From Gemmatimonadota bacterium (GTDB lineage Bacteria; Gemmatimonadota; Gemmatimonadetes; Gemmatimonadales; Gemmatimonadaceae): DNA of 5,675 nucleotides. The notes beneath the pieces are model-generated. The model was not told the origin of the DNA. It saw only the letters and a list, made by a program, of their open reading frames with translations, and did not search any database. Location: contig JAHFCS010000166.1 in assembly GCA_023249395.1 (NCBI GenBank), positions 1-5,675 of the forward strand, written 5' to 3'. Numbering within the stretch: position 1 is the first letter of the stretch; every line of letters starts with the position of its first letter. Made by a program: the position numbers and the translations under genes. This document shows positions 1 through 5,675 of this stretch, piece after piece.

Positions 1-135
1 GTGTCCGCGCGGGGCGTAGAGCTTCACAAGAAGCGTTCCGTGTGCGAAGAGTGCGGCCGACCGCTCATCATAAGGCCCGGGCAGCCGCGCCATCGCGTCC
101 TCGATCGAAAAATGCGCAGTTGATTCACCGATCAT
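1..135 (-). CDS. Cupin-domain protein, N-terminal 45 residues (3' part outside window)
   Basis: Reading the minus strand from an ATG at 135-133 gives an open frame to the window edge. It starts MIGESTAHFSIEDAMARLPG and ends HGTLLVKLYAPRGH. The pattern 'A..F.HGTL.VK.YAPRG' is typical of the first beta strands of small single-domain cupins, where the next residues usually lead into the His-containing metal-binding cupin motif. That motif would lie beyond position 1 and cannot be seen, so neither metal binding nor any enzymatic role can be judged. The start is supported by a purine-rich GGGGAAAG about 3-10 bases upstream on the minus strand. The gene is divergent from the large BNR protein gene, with 158 bp between start codons. 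The family call rests on a short sequence pattern, and the substrate is unknown. Confidence 0.68.
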   Translation of the reverse strand, partial: MIGESTAHFSIEDAMARLPGPYDERSAALFAHGTLLVKLYAPRGH

Positions 136-210
136 TTCTTTCCCCGCTTGAATCGACGCACCATGCGCCGTGATGAGCTCCCCTCAGCACCGACAACTTC
201 CTGCCGCAAG

Positions 211-216
211 AATATA
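211..216 (-). promoter_or_regulatory. Possible -10 element for the cupin gene
   Basis: On the minus strand this reads TATATT, a five-of-six match to the sigma-70 -10 consensus. It would start transcription near position 205 and leave a leader of about 70 nt before the cupin ATG. No good -35 lies at the usual distance: the best at 17-bp spacing is CGGTCA, three of six matches. It is therefore a weak call, based mainly on the local AT-rich hexamer in GC-rich DNA. Confidence 0.25.
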
Positions 217-232
217 GCCGCGCTTTCGTTGC

Positions 233-260
233 TTGACCGCTGTCGGCGCCGACGGTTAAT
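233..260 (+). promoter_or_regulatory. Possible sigma-70 promoter for the BNR protein gene
   Basis: A -35-like TTGACC (233-238, five of six matches) is followed after 16 bp by GTTAAT (255-260, four of six matches); a 17-bp frame gives TTAATT with three. Transcription would start near 267, leaving about 27 nt before the ATG at 294. A start codon at 279 would have a leader of only about 12 nt, which slightly favours the ATG. The spacer holds a perfect palindrome, listed separately. Promoter strength and sigma factor are inferred from sequence only. Confidence 0.35.
242..253. promoter_or_regulatory. 12-bp perfect palindrome, candidate operator
   Basis: GTCGGCGCCGAC reads identically on both strands and lies exactly between the proposed -35 and -10 of the BNR gene promoter. 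An 8-mer, TTGACCGC, flanks it as a direct repeat at 233-240 and 260-267, a 27-bp period. A dimeric repressor bound here would block the plus-strand promoter and could also affect the divergent cupin promoter. No regulator gene is in the window and no known operator consensus was recognised. A short GC-rich palindrome can arise by chance. Confidence 0.25.
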
Positions 261-293
261 TGACCGCCGCTCAGGTGCTTGCCCACAAAGGAT

Positions 294-3212
294 ATGAAGA
301 AATTCTCGCGACGTGATTTCGTCCTCCACGCCGGCCAGCTCGGGTATGCGGTTTCCATCCTCCCTACCGGGCTCCGTGCCCTCCTCGTGAAATCATCGCC
401 CTCGGCGATGGATCCCGATGACGTCCATCTCGGCGCGCGAACGATATATGACCTGGATTCCATGTTGTCTGGGTTGAGCTGGCGGATGCTCGGACCTTTC
501 CGTGGCGGGCGCGTCGCCGCAGTGAGCGGTGTGCCCAGCCGGCCGAGCGAGTTTTACTTCGGCTCGGTCAATGGCGGCGTGTGGAAGACGATCGATGCTG
601 GACGCGTGTGGTTCCCGGTGTTTGACTCGCAGCCGGTTGCTTCCATCGGCGCCATTACGGTCGCGCCGTCGGCCCCCGACATCATCTACGTCGGCAGCGG
701 GGAGTCCACGCTTCGTGACTCAGTCGGCTACGGCAACGGGATGTACAAGTCCGCCGATGCGGGGAGGACCTGGACGCACATCGGCCTCGACGACACGCAG
801 CATATCGGCAAGATCGCCGTCGATCCGCGCAATCCCGATGTCGTGCTCGTCGCGGCGATCGGTCACCTCTACGCCGCAAACGAACAGCGCGGGGTCTTCC
901 GATCGACCGATGGTGGCAACAGCTGGAAGAAAGTGCTTGGCGATGCGAACGTCGGCGCGGCGGAGGTCGTGATCGATCCAACCGATTCACAGATTGTCTT
1001 CGCTGGTTTGTGGAATACCAGGCGCCCTCCATGGTTCACCTATGCGCCCACCAACGGACCGGGTGGCGGAATCTTCAAGTCGGTCGATGGCGGCGTCACG
1101 TGGAAACCCGTAACGACTGGGCTTCCAATACAAGGCATCGGGAGAACCGGAATCGCGATCGCGGCGAGCAATCCCAGGCGGGTGTACGCGATCGTGGATT
1201 GTCTCGTCCCCGACGCGCAACCCGCCGTCGAGCCGCCACTCGGCACTCCGCCGCCGACGCCTTCGCCGGTTGCAGCCGCTCCGGGCGCGCCGGCCGCTCC
1301 TGCCGCGGCGCCGCAGCAACCGCCGCCCGGACAGGGCGGCCTCTTCCGCTCGGACGACGGCGGCGAGACGTGGACGAAGATGTCTGGCGACTCTGCGCTG
1401 TGGGGTCGCGGCTGGTACTTCGAGAAGATCGTGGTCGATCCGAGGGATCCTGACCTAGTCTACGTTCCGAACGTCGCCGTGAATCGCTCACGCGATGGCG
1501 GAAAGAGCTGGGTTGTATTGAGAGGCTCACCGGGCGGCGACGATTACCACCAGGCGTGGATCTCTCCCCACGATTCGAACACGATGATCGTGGCGAGTGA
1601 TCAAGGCGCGATCATCACCCACAATGCGAACGCCGACGATCCGCGCCAGGTCACGTGGAGCTCATGGCTCAATCAGCCGACGGCACAGCTTTATCACCTC
1701 TCCGTCGATTACCGCTTTCCGTACTGGGTAACGGGGGCGCAGCAGGACTCGGGCGCGATCGCAGTTCGCTCGCGTGGAAAATTCGCCGAGATATCGATGC
1801 ACGACTGGGAACCGATCGCTCCTGGGGGCGAGAGCGGGTACACCGCCGGCGATCCGCTGAATCCAGGAGTCGTTTACGGTGGAACTGGCACGCGGTACGA
1901 TCTCGAGACGAACACGCCCATCCAGGGAACCACGGCGCCAAAGTCTCCCGAGACCGGGCGCAGCGACTGGACGCAGCCGCTCGTATTCTCGAAGGCCGAC
2001 CCGCACGGGCTCTACTACGCGAATCAGTTTCTCTTCAAGACGAGAGATGGCGCGAAGACCTGGGTTCAGATCAGTCCCGATCTCACGCGTCCCGACCCCG
2101 GCGTGCCGGCGACACTCGACTCGACCGCCGCAGCAGCAACCGGCGGGAACGGAAAACGTGGCGTCATCTACACGATCGCGCCTTCGCCGCTCTCCGCTCC
2201 GCTCATCTGGATCGGCACTGACGACGGCTACGTCCAGCTCACAACCGACGACGGCAAGAGCTGGCAGAACGTGACGCCGCGTGCAATATCCTCGTGGAGC
2301 AGAGTGACGATGATGGAGGCGTCGCACTTCGATCAGAAGAAAGCATTTGCGAGCGTGGATCGACACCAGCTCCAGGATTTCGATCCGTACATCTATCGCA
2401 CGAGCGACACGGGGAAGACATGGACGCGGATCACCAGGGGACTTCCGGCCGGCGTCTACGTGCACACCATCAAGGAAGATCCCGTTCGCAGCGGCATGCT
2501 TTTCTGCGGCACCGAGCGGGGAGTGTTCGTCTCGGTCGACGACGGTGACAACTGGAGACCGCTCAGAATCAACATGCCGGTCACGTCCATGCGCGACATT
2601 CAGATCTATGGAAACGATCTGATCGTCGCCACGCATGGCCGCGGATTCTGGGTTATAGACGACATCAGCCCGCTCCGCCAGCTCAACGATTCGATCGTGA
2701 GAGCGGATGCGTATCTGTTCAAGCCGGCGGATATCGTCGACATGATGCCGACTGACGACAATGGAACGCCGCTTCAGAAGGATGAGCCGCACGCGCACAA
2801 TCCGCCGAATGGTGCGGCGATCGACTACTACATCGGAAAAGCCATCACCGGACCGGTGACGCTCGAGATACTCGACGCGGGTGGCGCGACAATTCACACG
2901 TACACGACGGGGCCATCACCGCAGCCCGCGCCACCGACCGGCCGGCCGGGCCGCGGCGGCGGCATCCCGAGCGTTTCGCCGTTGTGGCAGACTCCCCCCG
3001 AGCCGTTTTCGGCGTCACCGGGAATGCATCGTGTCTTTTGGGAACCGCTGACGCGTCCACCGGCGGACGCAGCCGCTCCCGGCGGCTTCCGGCGAACTGA
3101 GGGAACCCGCGTCAGCGGGACCTTCACTGCCAGGCTCACGGCAAATGGGAAGAATTATGCTCAGACGTTCGCTGTGAAGCCTGATCCGCGGAGGAGAGAA
3201 ACCTCCGGCTGA
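294..3212 (+). CDS. Exported VPS10/sortilin-like BNR-repeat (Asp-box) beta-propeller protein, 'glycosyl hydrolase'-type annotation
   Basis: The 972-residue product belongs to the large bacterial family of secreted WD40/YVTN/BNR-like proteins related to the sortilin N-terminal domain. These are often named glycosyl hydrolases, but an enzymatic activity is not established for them. Residues 5-9 are SRRDF, a twin-arginine-like motif. A modest hydrophobic stretch follows, and signal cleavage is possible after SPSA at residue 38. The family's opening signature GPFRGGRV is at 67-74. Ten Asp-box motifs (S/T-x-D-x-G-x-x-W, a few with Ala, Asp or Thr next to the glycine) run from residue 99 to 754. 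ATHGRGFWVIDD at 779-790 ends the propeller part. A beta-sandwich-like tail (YYIGK..., PGMHRVFWE near 909, then GTFTARLTANGK) follows. Residues about 305-347 are a Pro/Ala-rich insert. The product stops at DPRRRETSG, where relatives usually continue with a helical segment. I prefer the ATG at 294 to an in-frame TTG at 279. Neither has a well-spaced ribosome site: AAAGGA ends one base before the ATG. Ligand and role are unknown. Confidence 0.88.
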   Translation: MKKFSRRDFVLHAGQLGYAVSILPTGLRALLVKSSPSAMDPDDVHLGARTIYDLDSMLSGLSWRMLGPFRGGRVAAVSGVPSRPSEFYFGSVNGGVWKTIDAGRVWFPVFDSQPVASIGAITVAPSAPDIIYVGSGESTLRDSVGYGNGMYKSADAGRTWTHIGLDDTQHIGKIAVDPRNPDVVLVAAIGHLYAANEQRGVFRSTDGGNSWKKVLGDANVGAAEVVIDPTDSQIVFAGLWNTRRPPWFTYAPTNGPGGGIFKSVDGGVTWKPVTTGLPIQGIGRTGIAIAASNPRRVYAIVDCLVPDAQPAVEPPLGTPPPTPSPVAAAPGAPAAPAAAPQQPPPGQGGLFRSDDGGETWTKMSGDSALWGRGWYFEKIVVDPRDPDLVYVPNVAVNRSRDGGKSWVVLRGSPGGDDYHQAWISPHDSNTMIVASDQGAIITHNANADDPRQVTWSSWLNQPTAQLYHLSVDYRFPYWVTGAQQDSGAIAVRSRGKFAEISMHDWEPIAPGGESGYTAGDPLNPGVVYGGTGTRYDLETNTPIQGTTAPKSPETGRSDWTQPLVFSKADPHGLYYANQFLFKTRDGAKTWVQISPDLTRPDPGVPATLDSTAAAATGGNGKRGVIYTIAPSPLSAPLIWIGTDDGYVQLTTDDGKSWQNVTPRAISSWSRVTMMEASHFDQKKAFASVDRHQLQDFDPYIYRTSDTGKTWTRITRGLPAGVYVHTIKEDPVRSGMLFCGTERGVFVSVDDGDNWRPLRINMPVTSMRDIQIYGNDLIVATHGRGFWVIDDISPLRQLNDSIVRADAYLFKPADIVDMMPTDDNGTPLQKDEPHAHNPPNGAAIDYYIGKAITGPVTLEILDAGGATIHTYTTGPSPQPAPPTGRPGRGGGIPSVSPLWQTPPEPFSASPGMHRVFWEPLTRPPADAAAPGGFRRTEGTRVSGTFTARLTANGKNYAQTFAVKPDPRRRETSG
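588..2555 (+). repeat. Ten Asp-box (BNR) motifs encoded in the propeller region
   Basis: The eight-codon motif occurs at 588-611 (TIDAGRVW), 750-773 (SADAGRTW), 903-926 (STDGGNSW), 1080-1103 (SVDGGVTW), 1350-1373 (SDDGGETW), 1488-1511 (SRDGGKSW), 2040-2063 (TRDGAKTW), 2241-2264 (TTDDGKSW), 2400-2423 (TSDTGKTW) and 2532-2555 (SVDDGDNW). Each Asp-box normally forms a beta-hairpin turn in one propeller blade. Spacing is about 130-270 bp except for a 530-bp gap between the sixth and seventh motifs. That gap matches the motif-free stretch between the two propeller halves seen in VPS10-like ten-bladed folds, though the fold is an inference here. Confidence 0.85.
1206..1334 (+). other. Pro/Ala-rich low-complexity insert within the BNR protein
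   Basis: These 43 codons, residues about 305-347 from the ATG, encode a chain made mainly of Pro, Ala, Gly and Gln, for example PPPTPSPVAAAPGAPAAPAA. It joins the strand ending ...RRVYAIVDC to the next Asp-box strand, GGLFRSDDGGETW. In related proteins these two strands are usually joined by a short loop. The insert is in frame and GC-rich and is most simply a flexible surface loop. A shorter second Pro/Gly-rich linker lies at about 2905-3020, in the tail domain. Confidence 0.75.
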
Positions 3213-3282
3213 AGCGTCAGTCAAAAACGGTCGGCAAAACCCGCACGAACCTTCCTCCAATTCCCGACAGCACTACTGCGAA

Positions 3283-3304
3283 TTGATTTCCAACTTTGAA
3301 TCAA
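3283..3304. repeat. Small inverted repeat upstream of the YceI lipoprotein gene
   Basis: TTGATT at 3283-3288 and AATCAA at 3299-3304 are perfect reverse complements separated by 10 bases. The right half is also part of TTGAATCAA, a nine-base palindrome around a central A at 3300. The repeat sits 19 bp before the YceI start, in the AT-rich end of the 110-bp gap. It could be a protein-binding site, but no -10 element lies at a suitable distance from the TTGATT, so I do not call a promoter. The rest of the gap (3213-3282) shows nothing recognisable. Confidence 0.22.
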
Positions 3305-3322
3305 CTCCCTCAGGCTTGATCC

Positions 3323-3979
3323 ATGAAGCCCAGTCACTCGCTTCTTCTCGGCTGCTCGCTGGTTCTCGCTGCATGCGTCAGTCAGTCACCTCCGGTGAGT
3401 CCACCGAGTCCGCAGTCAGCTGCCGCAACGACTGCTGACCGCGTCTGGGTCACGGGCACGTCGAATATCGTGGACTTCACCTGCAGCGCCAAGCAGGTAT
3501 ACGTCAGCGCCGAGGCAGCGCCGGAAGATTTCGAGCGAACGAAGGAGGACGGACTGCCGGCTGTGCGAAGCGCCGCGCTGCAGGTCCCGGTTCGCTCCCT
3601 GGATTGCGGAATCAGTCAGCAGAACAGCGACCTCTTCGAGACGCTCGGTGCGACGGCCAATCCGACCATCAGCTTCGCACTCAGCGACTACTCCGTGATC
3701 GATCCCTCGGAGAAAGTGCGCCGTGTGAGAATGCAGGGCGCCCTGCGAATCGCCGGAGTGGAGCGCAGGATAGTGTTGTACGGGAATGTCAAACGCAACG
3801 CTGCAGGCGAGTGGATTCTCGCTGGTGACCGCCAGATCAACTTGCGAGACTTCGGCATTGCGCCGCCGCGGCGCTTTCTCGGCCTGCTTCGTGTGCGCGA
3901 CGAAGTGACCGTGCACTTCGCGGTGACGGTGAGACCCCTCATCGACCCGCTTGGAGTGCTCTCCACTTCGCTGCAATGA
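3323..3979 (+). CDS. YceI-domain lipoprotein
   Basis: The 218-residue product has a lipoprotein signal: a short positive start (MKP), a hydrophobic run and the lipobox LAAC with Cys18 as the predicted lipidated residue. A Ser/Pro/Gln-rich tether follows (about 19-38). Residues 41-204 match the YceI lipocalin-like barrel: VWVTGTSNIVDFTC (41-54), VPVRSLDCG (88-96) then NPTISF (113-118), the GALRIAGVERRI strand (139-150), and DFGIAPPRRF (176-185) before a final strand (VRDEVTVHFAV). YceI-family proteins bind isoprenoid or other amphipathic ligands in some studied cases; the ligand here cannot be read from the sequence. Cys54 and Cys95 sit at places where variants of this family carry a pair and could form a disulfide. 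The ATG has only a weak AGG eight bases upstream. The gene follows the BNR gene on the same strand after 110 bp and converges on the permease gene with 36 bp between stops. Confidence 0.85.
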   Translation: MKPSHSLLLGCSLVLAACVSQSPPVSPPSPQSAAATTADRVWVTGTSNIVDFTCSAKQVYVSAEAAPEDFERTKEDGLPAVRSAALQVPVRSLDCGISQQNSDLFETLGATANPTISFALSDYSVIDPSEKVRRVRMQGALRIAGVERRIVLYGNVKRNAAGEWILAGDRQINLRDFGIAPPRRFLGLLRVRDEVTVHFAVTVRPLIDPLGVLSTSLQ

Positions 3980-4015
3980 CCTGATCGCCCTCGCCTGGAC
4001 GAAGCTTGCGGCCAG

Positions 4016-5311
4016 TCAGCTTACGCGGCTGGCCCGCCTACGCACCATCGTCCGGACCGCCCAGCCTGTCGCCACGGCGATGGCCACATCGCGTACTCCC
4101 GTTCCCGTCGCGGTGACGAGCGTGATCGTGCAGGCAAGGACTGCGATCACGGCCAATACCGGCCCCCACGGAATCGTGATCGGCGCCGGTCCGTCGCGCC
4201 TGCGCAACGTGATCAGTGCGACACATGTGGAGGAGTACATCAGCATGCGCGCGATCACGGAAAATGTGGCGAGATAGACAAAGGTGCCGGACACGGTGAG
4301 AAGCCAGAAGATCACCGCGGTGGTGACGATGGCGGTTGCCGGCGTGTGCCGAACCGATGCGATACGTGCCAGCGCCGGCGGGAGGTCGCCTTGCGCTGCA
4401 AGCGCGTAGAGAACGCGAGGCGTGATCATCGTCGAGGCGCTCAGTCCTCCAGCGCACGAGAGGACTGCGGTCAGGGAGACTACCGTTGCGCCGGCAGGTC
4501 CAACAATCGCCGCGGCCGCTTCTGCGAGTGGACGAGTGGAGTGTGCGAGGTCCGGCACCGTCGCGAAGCAGACGAACATGAGGAGCGCGTAGACGATCCC
4601 CACGACAGCTTCGGCGATGAGAATTCCCGCCGCAACGTTACGTTGCGGATTGCGCACCTCGCCGGCGATCACCGCTGCCTGCTCGAATCCCATGCACGCG
4701 AAGAACGCAATGAGCAGCCCGCGACTCAGCTCTGCCAGTCCGTGCGGCACCGCGGTAGGCGCCGCCCTCCATCCCATCAGCCAGAGGCCCGCGATCGCGA
4801 GCAATGCGAGCGGCACCCCCTTCGCGATCGTGAGGATGTTGCTCAACCAGGCGCCATGCGTAACGCCCTGAACGTTCAACGCCGCGACGATAATGATGAA
4901 GACGGTCACGGTGACGACGCGTGCCACCGGAGCTGCGAGCGGGTGCCAGAGACCCACTGCGTAGTCGATCCCAATCGCGGCAATCGCGCCGAATGCGGCG
5001 AGGCGCGACAGGTACATGAGCCAGCCGATGACGAATCCCGCGGCGGGTCCGAATGCGACCGAGGCGTAGTACATCGGCCCGCCCGTCGCGTCGTAGCGAC
5101 TCGCAACCTCTGCGGTACATAATGCGAGCAGCGTCACGAGCAGAAACGCCGTCAGCAACACCGCAAGACTCAACTTGCCCGCTGCCGCAGCGAGCGCGGC
5201 TGGTAGTGCGAAAATTCCGGCGCCGACGATGGTGTTGAGGTTGACGGCAACGACGTCGACTGGCCCGAGCGCCCGCTGCAGCTCCGGCGATCCGCCGCTC
5301 GGCGAACTCAT
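4016..5311 (-). CDS. APC-superfamily amino acid permease
   Basis: This 431-residue inner-membrane protein is strongly hydrophobic, with about 12 predicted transmembrane helices, the normal size for the amino acid-polyamine-organocation (APC) transporters. The first helix contains the substrate-site motif GAGIF (residues 30-34 from the ATG), after a family-typical LGPVDVVAVNLN lead-in. Helix 6 carries FFACMGFE (203-210), followed by AGEVRNPQRNV with the conserved Glu218 and the Asn221-Pro222 pair. The short Arg-rich loop LRRRDGP precedes the last two helices, and the tail is basic (RRRASRVS). Members exchange or import amino acids or amines; the substrate is not predictable here. I chose the ATG at 5311, which has a GGA seven bases upstream. 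A GTG at 5341 would add ten residues (MATQHVVRTK) but has no visible ribosome site. The gene lies just downstream of the O-methyltransferase gene on the same strand. Confidence 0.88.
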   Translation of the reverse strand: MSSPSGGSPELQRALGPVDVVAVNLNTIVGAGIFALPAALAAAAGKLSLAVLLTAFLLVTLLALCTAEVASRYDATGGPMYYASVAFGPAAGFVIGWLMYLSRLAAFGAIAAIGIDYAVGLWHPLAAPVARVVTVTVFIIIVAALNVQGVTHGAWLSNILTIAKGVPLALLAIAGLWLMGWRAAPTAVPHGLAELSRGLLIAFFACMGFEQAAVIAGEVRNPQRNVAAGILIAEAVVGIVYALLMFVCFATVPDLAHSTRPLAEAAAAIVGPAGATVVSLTAVLSCAGGLSASTMITPRVLYALAAQGDLPPALARIASVRHTPATAIVTTAVIFWLLTVSGTFVYLATFSVIARMLMYSSTCVALITLRRRDGPAPITIPWGPVLAVIAVLACTITLVTATGTGVRDVAIAVATGWAVRTMVRRRASRVS

Positions 5312-5374
5312 TTTAGTCCGTACCACGTGCTGCGTTGCCACGATGGCGGCCGATCGTATTGACCGACTCGGTTG

Positions 5375-5675
5375 CTACGGGTTGCCGGTGACGAGGACCA
5401 TCGCGAAACCATCGTAACCCTTGCTGCCAACGGTCTGTATCACGGTGGCGCTCACGCGTGAGTCGGCGGCGAGCATTTCATTGAGGCGGCGCACACCCTT
5501 GACACTGGCATCGTCGCTGCCGGCGTCGATCACCTCTCCGTCACGCACAACGTTGTCAACGATGATCACACTTCCTCGCCGGGAGAGCTTGAATGCCCAG
5601 GTGAAATACTCAGGGATGTTCGGCTTGTCAGCGTCGATGAAGGTGATGTCGAACGGGCCCCGCCCGTCGGCGGCA
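5375..5675 (-). CDS. O-methyltransferase (CCoAOMT-like, class I SAM-dependent), C-terminal 99 residues
   Basis: The gene enters from beyond the right edge and ends at a TAG (5377-5375). The visible part opens with DGRGPFDITFIDADKPN and continues through YFTWAFKLSRRGSVIIVDN to GSKGYDGFAMVLV at the C-terminus. FDxxFIDADK (Asp codons at 5633-5635 and 5627-5629) and VDN (Asp 5555-5557, Asn 5552-5554) correspond to the conserved segments that hold the divalent metal in cation-dependent O-methyltransferases such as caffeoyl-CoA O-methyltransferase. KGYDGFAM is the usual end of the fold. The family is about 215-225 residues, so nearly half is visible; the SAM-binding GxGxG region is missing because of the window edge. 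The likely reaction is methyl transfer from S-adenosylmethionine to a hydroxyl, often a catechol, in the cytoplasm. The acceptor is unknown. A nominal GTG at 5569 is internal to the gene, not its start. Confidence 0.88.
   Translation of the reverse strand, partial: AADGRGPFDITFIDADKPNIPEYFTWAFKLSRRGSVIIVDNVVRDGEVIDAGSDDASVKGVRRLNEMLAADSRVSATVIQTVGSKGYDGFAMVLVTGNP

Noticed and set aside
125..463. Minus-strand open frames across the start of the BNR gene (125-463 and 132-329)
   Set aside because: Neither shows a family pattern, and both overlap the BNR gene start and the intergenic region. The real minus-strand gene here uses another frame and starts at 135.
1662..2897. Long minus-strand open frame (411 codons) opposite the BNR gene
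   Set aside because: It is Arg/Val/Asp-rich with no recognisable domain and lies fully inside a strongly supported gene. Long antisense frames are expected in GC-rich coding DNA.
3189..3207. Hairpin CGGAGG/CCTCCG just before the BNR gene stop, as a terminator
   Set aside because: The stem is only six pairs with a seven-base loop, it lies inside the coding sequence and no T tract follows. It is not a convincing intrinsic terminator.
4008..4037. GGCCAG/CTGGCC hairpin over the permease stop, as a bidirectional terminator between convergent genes
   Set aside because: The arms are six perfect pairs plus two after a bulge, with a 13-base loop and no T run on either strand. The position is suggestive but the structure is too weak to annotate.
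4346..5122. Plus-strand open frame (258 codons) opposite the permease
   Set aside because: The product is Arg/His/Glu-rich low-complexity sequence typical of a reverse-complement shadow, while the opposite strand encodes a clear APC transporter.
1..5675. Novel defence, mobile or CRISPR-type system
   Set aside because: No direct-repeat arrays, terminal inverted repeats, transposase, integrase, nuclease or toxin-antitoxin patterns were seen. All sizeable genes fit common housekeeping or envelope families.

Overview
The window is high-GC bacterial DNA with closely packed genes. The family mix is a large secreted VPS10/sortilin-like BNR-repeat protein, a YceI lipoprotein, a cupin, an APC permease and a class I O-methyltransferase. 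This resembles soil Gemmatimonadota or Acidobacteriota, but that placement is an inference from protein style. No rRNA or other phylogenetic marker is present. I see no tRNA, CRISPR array, insertion sequence, integrase or phage gene.

Layout from left to right. (1) Positions 1-135, minus strand: the first 45 codons of a cupin-type protein whose gene runs off the left edge. (2) Positions 136-293: a divergent intergenic region with a plausible plus-strand promoter, a perfect 12-bp palindrome in its spacer and a weaker minus-strand -10. (3) Positions 294-3212, plus strand: a 972-residue exported protein with ten Asp-box (BNR) motifs. It has a twin-arginine-like N-terminus, a proline/alanine-rich insert inside the propeller region and a C-terminus that stops early for its family. 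(4) Positions 3213-3322: a 110-bp gap with one small inverted repeat. (5) Positions 3323-3979, plus strand: a YceI-domain lipoprotein. (6) A 36-bp convergent gap. (7) Positions 4016-5311, minus strand: a 12-TM-type amino acid permease, with a possible GTG start at 5341. (8) Positions 5375-5675, minus strand: the C-terminal 99 residues of an O-methyltransferase whose start lies beyond the right edge.

The two plus-strand genes both encode exported or envelope proteins and may be co-transcribed. The O-methyltransferase and permease lie head-to-tail on the minus strand, 33-63 bp apart, and could form a second transcription unit. The sequence does not show a shared pathway for these units. I read this as an ordinary chromosomal region rather than a new defence or mobile system. 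The points worth a second look are the divergent control region and the unusual architecture of the BNR protein.
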